Below the pieces are notes generated by a model, which worked only from the letters and a program-made list of their open reading frames with translations, did not search any database and was not told the origin of the DNA. From Gammaproteobacteria bacterium UBA5338 (GTDB taxonomy: Bacteria > Pseudomonadota > Gammaproteobacteria > Pseudomonadales > UBA5862): DNA of 10,308 bases. Shown here piece after piece: positions 6,909-10,308 of this stretch (positions are counted from its first letter, which is position 1; every line of letters starts with the position of its first letter). The DNA lies in the NCBI GenBank assembly GCA_002408105.1, contig DHQM01000152.1, positions 9,218 to 19,525 on the forward strand, given 5' to 3'. Made by a program: the position numbers and the translations under genes.

Positions 6909-7718
6909 TCATCGTTGGTCCCCCATTGATCCGCTGGTCGGCTCGGCGCTACTGCGGATTGGATCCCTGGTGTTACGGCGGCTGATCCACTCACCGAGTT
7001 GAGCGTAACCCAGCACGGCGATGATTGGGAAAAGGCTGGCGAACGCGATGAGCCCGAACCCGTCGATCAGCACACTGCGCCCTGGAACCTGCTCGGCCAA
7101 CCCCAGCCCGAGTGCGGTGACCAAAGGTACCGTGACTGTCGACGTCGTGACACCACCGGAATCGTACGCGAGCGGAACGATGGACCGCGGGGCCAGAAAG
7201 GTTTGCGCCACGACCAGGACATAGCCGGCCAGGATGTAGTACTGCAAGGGCGTTCCGCTGATGATGCGGTATACCCCCAGGGTAATGCCGACGGCAACGC
7301 CCAGTGCCACCGCCAGGCGCAGCCCCCAACCACCGATTGCACCGCCTGAGACCTGTTCCGCTTTGAGCGCCACGGCGATCAGGGAGGGTTCGGCGATCGT
7401 GGTGGAGAGGCCAATTGCAAAGGCGAACAGGTAAATCCAGAGTTGGTCCAGCAGCGCTGCAGTGCCGTCTGTGCCAAAGGCGGCGGCAGTGAGCTGCTCG
7501 GCCATCAGGCGCCCAAGGGGAAAGAGGGCAAGATCCAGGCCGATGAGAAAAAGCGCGAGCCCGAGCCATACATAGCCAAGGCCAATCAACAACTCATGCA
7601 GACGTGGCAGCGGCTCGCGAATCACCAGGGTTTGAAAGCCGAGAATGATTGCGATGATTGGCGTCAAATCAATGAGTGTACTCAGCAGGGTAGCGAGCAG
7701 TTGGGAAAAAAACGTCAT
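6909..7718 (-). CDS. umpB: DUF1538 membrane protein, second subunit (UmpB-like)
   Basis: This is a 269-residue integral membrane protein with about six or seven hydrophobic segments and a hydrophilic tail (about 245-269) that is probably cytosolic. It shares three blocks with the gene before it: [12 protein letters not shown] at 106-117, [17 protein letters not shown] at 184-200 and [11 protein letters not shown] at 219-229. DUF1538 proteins usually come as adjacent pairs. From memory, such a pair (UmpA/UmpB) from Halomonas was reported as a two-subunit Na+(Li+,K+)/H+ antiporter. I use the symbol on that basis; which partner counts as A or B is my assumption from gene order. The ATG overlaps the stop of the first subunit (ATGA), consistent with equal subunit synthesis. 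The PII-like gene begins 13 bases after its stop. Confidence 0.82.
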   Translation of the reverse strand: MTFFSQLLATLLSTLIDLTPIIAIILGFQTLVIREPLPRLHELLIGLGYVWLGLALFLIGLDLALFPLGRLMAEQLTAAAFGTDGTAALLDQLWIYLFAFAIGLSTTIAEPSLIAVALKAEQVSGGAIGGWGLRLAVALGVAVGITLGVYRIISGTPLQYYILAGYVLVVAQTFLAPRSIVPLAYDSGGVTTSTVTVPLVTALGLGLAEQVPGRSVLIDGFGLIAFASLFPIIAVLGYAQLGEWISRRNTRDPIRSSAEPTSGSMGDQR

Positions 7719-8455
7719 GCGTGCACCAGCAGTCCGTACAGCATGACAAAAATCATCGGTGTCAGGCTGGCAAAGGCGATCAGGCCGAATCCATCGAGCA
7801 ATGGATTGCGTCCCTGGAGTGATGACGCAAGGCCAACCCCCAGGGCGGCGACCAGAGGCACAGTGACCGTGGAGGTGGTGACACCGCCAGAATCGTAGGC
7901 AATGCCGACAATTTCTGGTGGAGCGAACAGCGTGATTACCATGACAAGTACGTAGCCACCAATGATCGCCCAGTGCACCGGCCAGCCTTTAAGGATACGG
8001 AACACGCCGGCAGTGATGGCAAGTCCGACGGATAGGGCGACGGTGAGCCTGAGGCCCAGGGCATAGCGGTGCTTGGCCGAATCGGTGGGTGCCAAGGCTC
8101 CAGAGCCCGATGCGACTTCGGCAGCCTCTGCGGCAACGGCGATTAAAGCGGGCTCGGCAACGGTGGTGCCAAACCCGAGTGCGAAAGCGAAAAGCAGCAA
8201 CCAGCTCAGGCTCCCCTTGCGCGCAAAAGCGGTTGCCATGTTCTCGCCGAGGGGAAAGAGGCTCATTTCAAGCCCGCGCACAAACAGCGTCAGGCCCAGT
8301 AGAACAGCCACCAAGCCAGTGACCAGCGCCCCAAGTTCTTCAGGTGCCTCGCCAACAACGACGATTTGAAAAAATGCAACCACTGCCACTATGGGGGCCA
8401 GGTCACGTGCGCTGCTGGAGAGCAGTTGCACCATTTTTCGAACGACGGGGAGCAC
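7715..8455 (-). CDS. umpA: DUF1538 membrane protein, first subunit (UmpA-like)
   Basis: This is a 246-residue inner-membrane protein with about six or seven hydrophobic stretches. The blocks common to both DUF1538 genes are [12 protein letters not shown] at 97-108, [17 protein letters not shown] at 186-202 and [11 protein letters not shown] at 221-231. They are polar residues inside hydrophobic surroundings, as expected for an ion path. A loop of about 11 extra residues near 115-128 separates the first two blocks relative to the second subunit. It probably pairs with that subunit in a cation/proton antiporter; the transported ion is inference from a reported Halomonas relative. Three starts are possible. 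GTG at 8461 overlaps the AAGGAG itself, so the GTG at 8455, 5 bases after AAGGAG, is better; ATG at 8434 is also possible. It begins 27 bases after the DUF2069 stop. Confidence 0.82.
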   Translation of the reverse strand: MLPVVRKMVQLLSSSARDLAPIVAVVAFFQIVVVGEAPEELGALVTGLVAVLLGLTLFVRGLEMSLFPLGENMATAFARKGSLSWLLLFAFALGFGTTVAEPALIAVAAEAAEVASGSGALAPTDSAKHRYALGLRLTVALSVGLAITAGVFRILKGWPVHWAIIGGYVLVMVITLFAPPEIVGIAYDSGGVTTSTVTVPLVAALGVGLASSLQGRNPLLDGFGLIAFASLTPMIFVMLYGLLVHA

Positions 8456-8460
8456 CTGCA

Positions 8461-8466
8461 CTCCTT
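8461..8466 (-). promoter_or_regulatory. Ribosome binding site deciding the first DUF1538 start
   Basis: AAGGAG on the minus strand ends at 8461 and stands 5 bases before the GTG at 8455. The GTG at 8461 would use its last G, which disfavours that start. No convincing promoter is seen in the 27-base gap, so the operon may be read through from the genes upstream. Confidence 0.65.
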
Positions 8467-8482
8467 GCGTGGCTGAAAGGCC

Positions 8483-9504
<1,022 letters not shown>

Positions 9505-9544
9505 TCAACATACCATGTGCTGTCGATCTTTGGGCTGGCCTGTG

Positions 9545-9889
9545 TCAAAGGAGCCTCAGAACATTCTCGGGGGGGCGGCCGATGGCCGCGCGGTCACCCA
9601 CGACGACAATGGGGCGCTCGATCAAAATGGGCCAGCGTGCCATGGATTCGATCAGTTTGGCCTCTGGCGCTTGATCCAGGCCGAGCTCAGCGTACAGTGA
9701 CTCGCCGCGACGCACGAGGCTGCGGGCATCCATCTCGAGCAGTGTGAGCAACTGGCGCAGCGTTGATTCGTCGGGGGGAGTCTCGAGATATCGAATCACT
9801 TTCGGGGTCGCGCCATGCTCTTCGAGCAAAGCCAGCGTCTGGCGTGACTTCGAACAGCGTGGATTGTGATAAATGACCACTTCGGGCAT
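9545..9889 (-). CDS. arsC: Glutaredoxin-type arsenate reductase family protein ArsC
   Basis: This is a 114-residue thioredoxin-fold protein of the ArsC/Spx superfamily. It begins EVVIYHNPRCSKSRQTL with the redox Cys at 12. The three arginines that hold arsenate in E. coli ArsC have equivalents: Arg60 in SLVRRG, Arg92 in LIERPIV and Arg105 in AIGRPPE. That supports true arsenate reduction with glutathione and glutaredoxin. It lacks the about 25-residue C-terminal tail of the plasmid enzyme (141 residues), as many chromosomal homologues do. No arsB, acr3 or arsR is nearby, so a dedicated resistance operon is not shown and the natural substrate is open. The ATG at 9889 follows a full AAGGAGG at 5 bases. 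The same cluster (arsC, wrbA, DUF2069) occurs, as I recall, in Pseudomonas. Confidence 0.88.
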   Translation of the reverse strand: MPEVVIYHNPRCSKSRQTLALLEEHGATPKVIRYLETPPDESTLRQLLTLLEMDARSLVRRGESLYAELGLDQAPEAKLIESMARWPILIERPIVVVGDRAAIGRPPENVLRLL

Positions 9890-9894
9890 TCGGG

Positions 9895-9901
9895 CCTCCT
9901 T
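9895..9901 (-). promoter_or_regulatory. Strong ribosome binding site of arsC
   Basis: AAGGAGG on the minus strand is a full anti-16S match, 5 bases before the ATG at 9889. It excludes the in-frame start about 40 bases upstream. Confidence 0.8.
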
Positions 9902-9948
9902 GGGGGCCGGGGCGGGGGTTGCAGGCACAGTCTTTTGCCCCTCGGCGT

Positions 9949-10308
9949 CTACAGGTCGGTCTTGCTGTGACGCTCGGGGACGCGCTCGGCTTCAGGGCCC
10001 CAGGTGCGGTTGACCCGGCGGCCTCGTTCAACTGCGGGGCGCGCTTCGATTTCTTTGGCCCAGCGCACCACCTGTTCGTACTCATGCACCTGCAAAAACT
10101 CTGCAGCATCGTAGATGTTGTGCAGCACCAGCGCGCCGTACCAAGCGTAGATGGCGATGTCCGCGATGCTGTATTCACCCCCCGAGATGAACTGTCGGTC
10201 GCTGAGGGTGCGATTGAGCACGTCCAGCTGGCGTTTCACTTCCATGGCATAGCGGTTGATGGGGTACTCCAGCTTGACGGGTGCGTAGGCGTAAAAGTGC
10301 CCAAACCC
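9949..10308 (-). CDS. yghU: YghU-like glutathione transferase (Nu class), 3' part
   Basis: These are the last 119 residues of a glutathione S-transferase whose start lies right of the window. The frame is open to the edge and begins GFGHFYAYAPVKLEYPINRY. This and the following KRQLDVLNRTL, SIADIAIYAW, YDAAEFLQV, RWAKEIEARPAVERG and VNRTWGP match E. coli YghU closely. YghU is a Nu-class enzyme with glutathione-dependent disulfide-bond reductase and peroxidase activity that uses two glutathiones. The visible part is the helical C-terminal domain; the glutathione-binding thioredoxin domain is not in view. It ends ERHSKTDL, shorter than the E. coli tail. arsC starts 59 bases further on, in a C/G-rich gap without a clear terminator. 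Confidence 0.9.
   Translation of the reverse strand, partial: GFGHFYAYAPVKLEYPINRYAMEVKRQLDVLNRTLSDRQFISGGEYSIADIAIYAWYGALVLHNIYDAAEFLQVHEYEQVVRWAKEIEARPAVERGRRVNRTWGPEAERVPERHSKTDL

Noticed and set aside
6991..7569. 192-residue minus-strand open frame within the second DUF1538 gene
   Set aside because: It is the same strand in another frame, rich in Arg, Pro and Gly with no membrane pattern, while the DUF1538 frame has strong conserved motifs.
9902..9948. G/C-rich gap between the yghU-like gene and arsC as a terminator
   Set aside because: GGGGC and GCCCC could pair only across a loop of over 20 bases, and no T run follows.

Overview
The window is chromosomal DNA of a GC-rich gammaproteobacterium. 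Four things support this: the fabZ-lpxA-lpxB lipid A cluster, an sbcB-type exonuclease I, a DUF2069 membrane protein beside a WrbA-family flavoprotein and a small ArsC, and a YghU-type glutathione transferase. The genus cannot be resolved from the sequence. No rRNA, tRNA, insertion sequence, phage gene or CRISPR array is visible. Genes are packed tightly and the longest non-coding gap is 85 bases.

Left arm, plus strand (1-6110). The 3' end of fabZ, then lpxA and lpxB, form the lipid A entry cluster. sbcB (exonuclease I) overlaps lpxB by 4 bases, in the place where rnhB or dnaE often sit. A PlsC/PlsB-like acyltransferase follows after a short gap and overlaps by 4 bases a diguanylate-cyclase-like protein. 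That protein has lost its metal-binding acidic residues but keeps a c-di-GMP inhibitory-site motif. The arm ends with a 78-residue protein carrying two CDGSH iron-sulfur motifs.

Right arm, minus strand (6135-10308, read right to left). It begins with the 3' part of a yghU-like gene, then a compact arsC, wrbA and a DUF2069 gene. After a 27-base gap comes a four-gene unit: two DUF1538 membrane proteins (similar to the UmpA/UmpB pair reported as a two-subunit cation/proton antiporter in Halomonas), a PII-like protein and a tandem-CBS protein. The arms converge at 6110/6135 with 24 bases between them and no clear terminator.

The most interesting unit is the DUF1538 pair plus PII-like plus CBS operon. 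It looks like a two-subunit membrane transporter with two cytosolic, probably nucleotide-sensing regulators, all translationally coupled or nearly so. The catalytically degenerate GGDEF protein coupled to an acyltransferase is the second point of interest. Six neighbouring gene pairs share a 4-base stop/start overlap (GTGA, ATGA or TTGA), so translational coupling is a general habit here.
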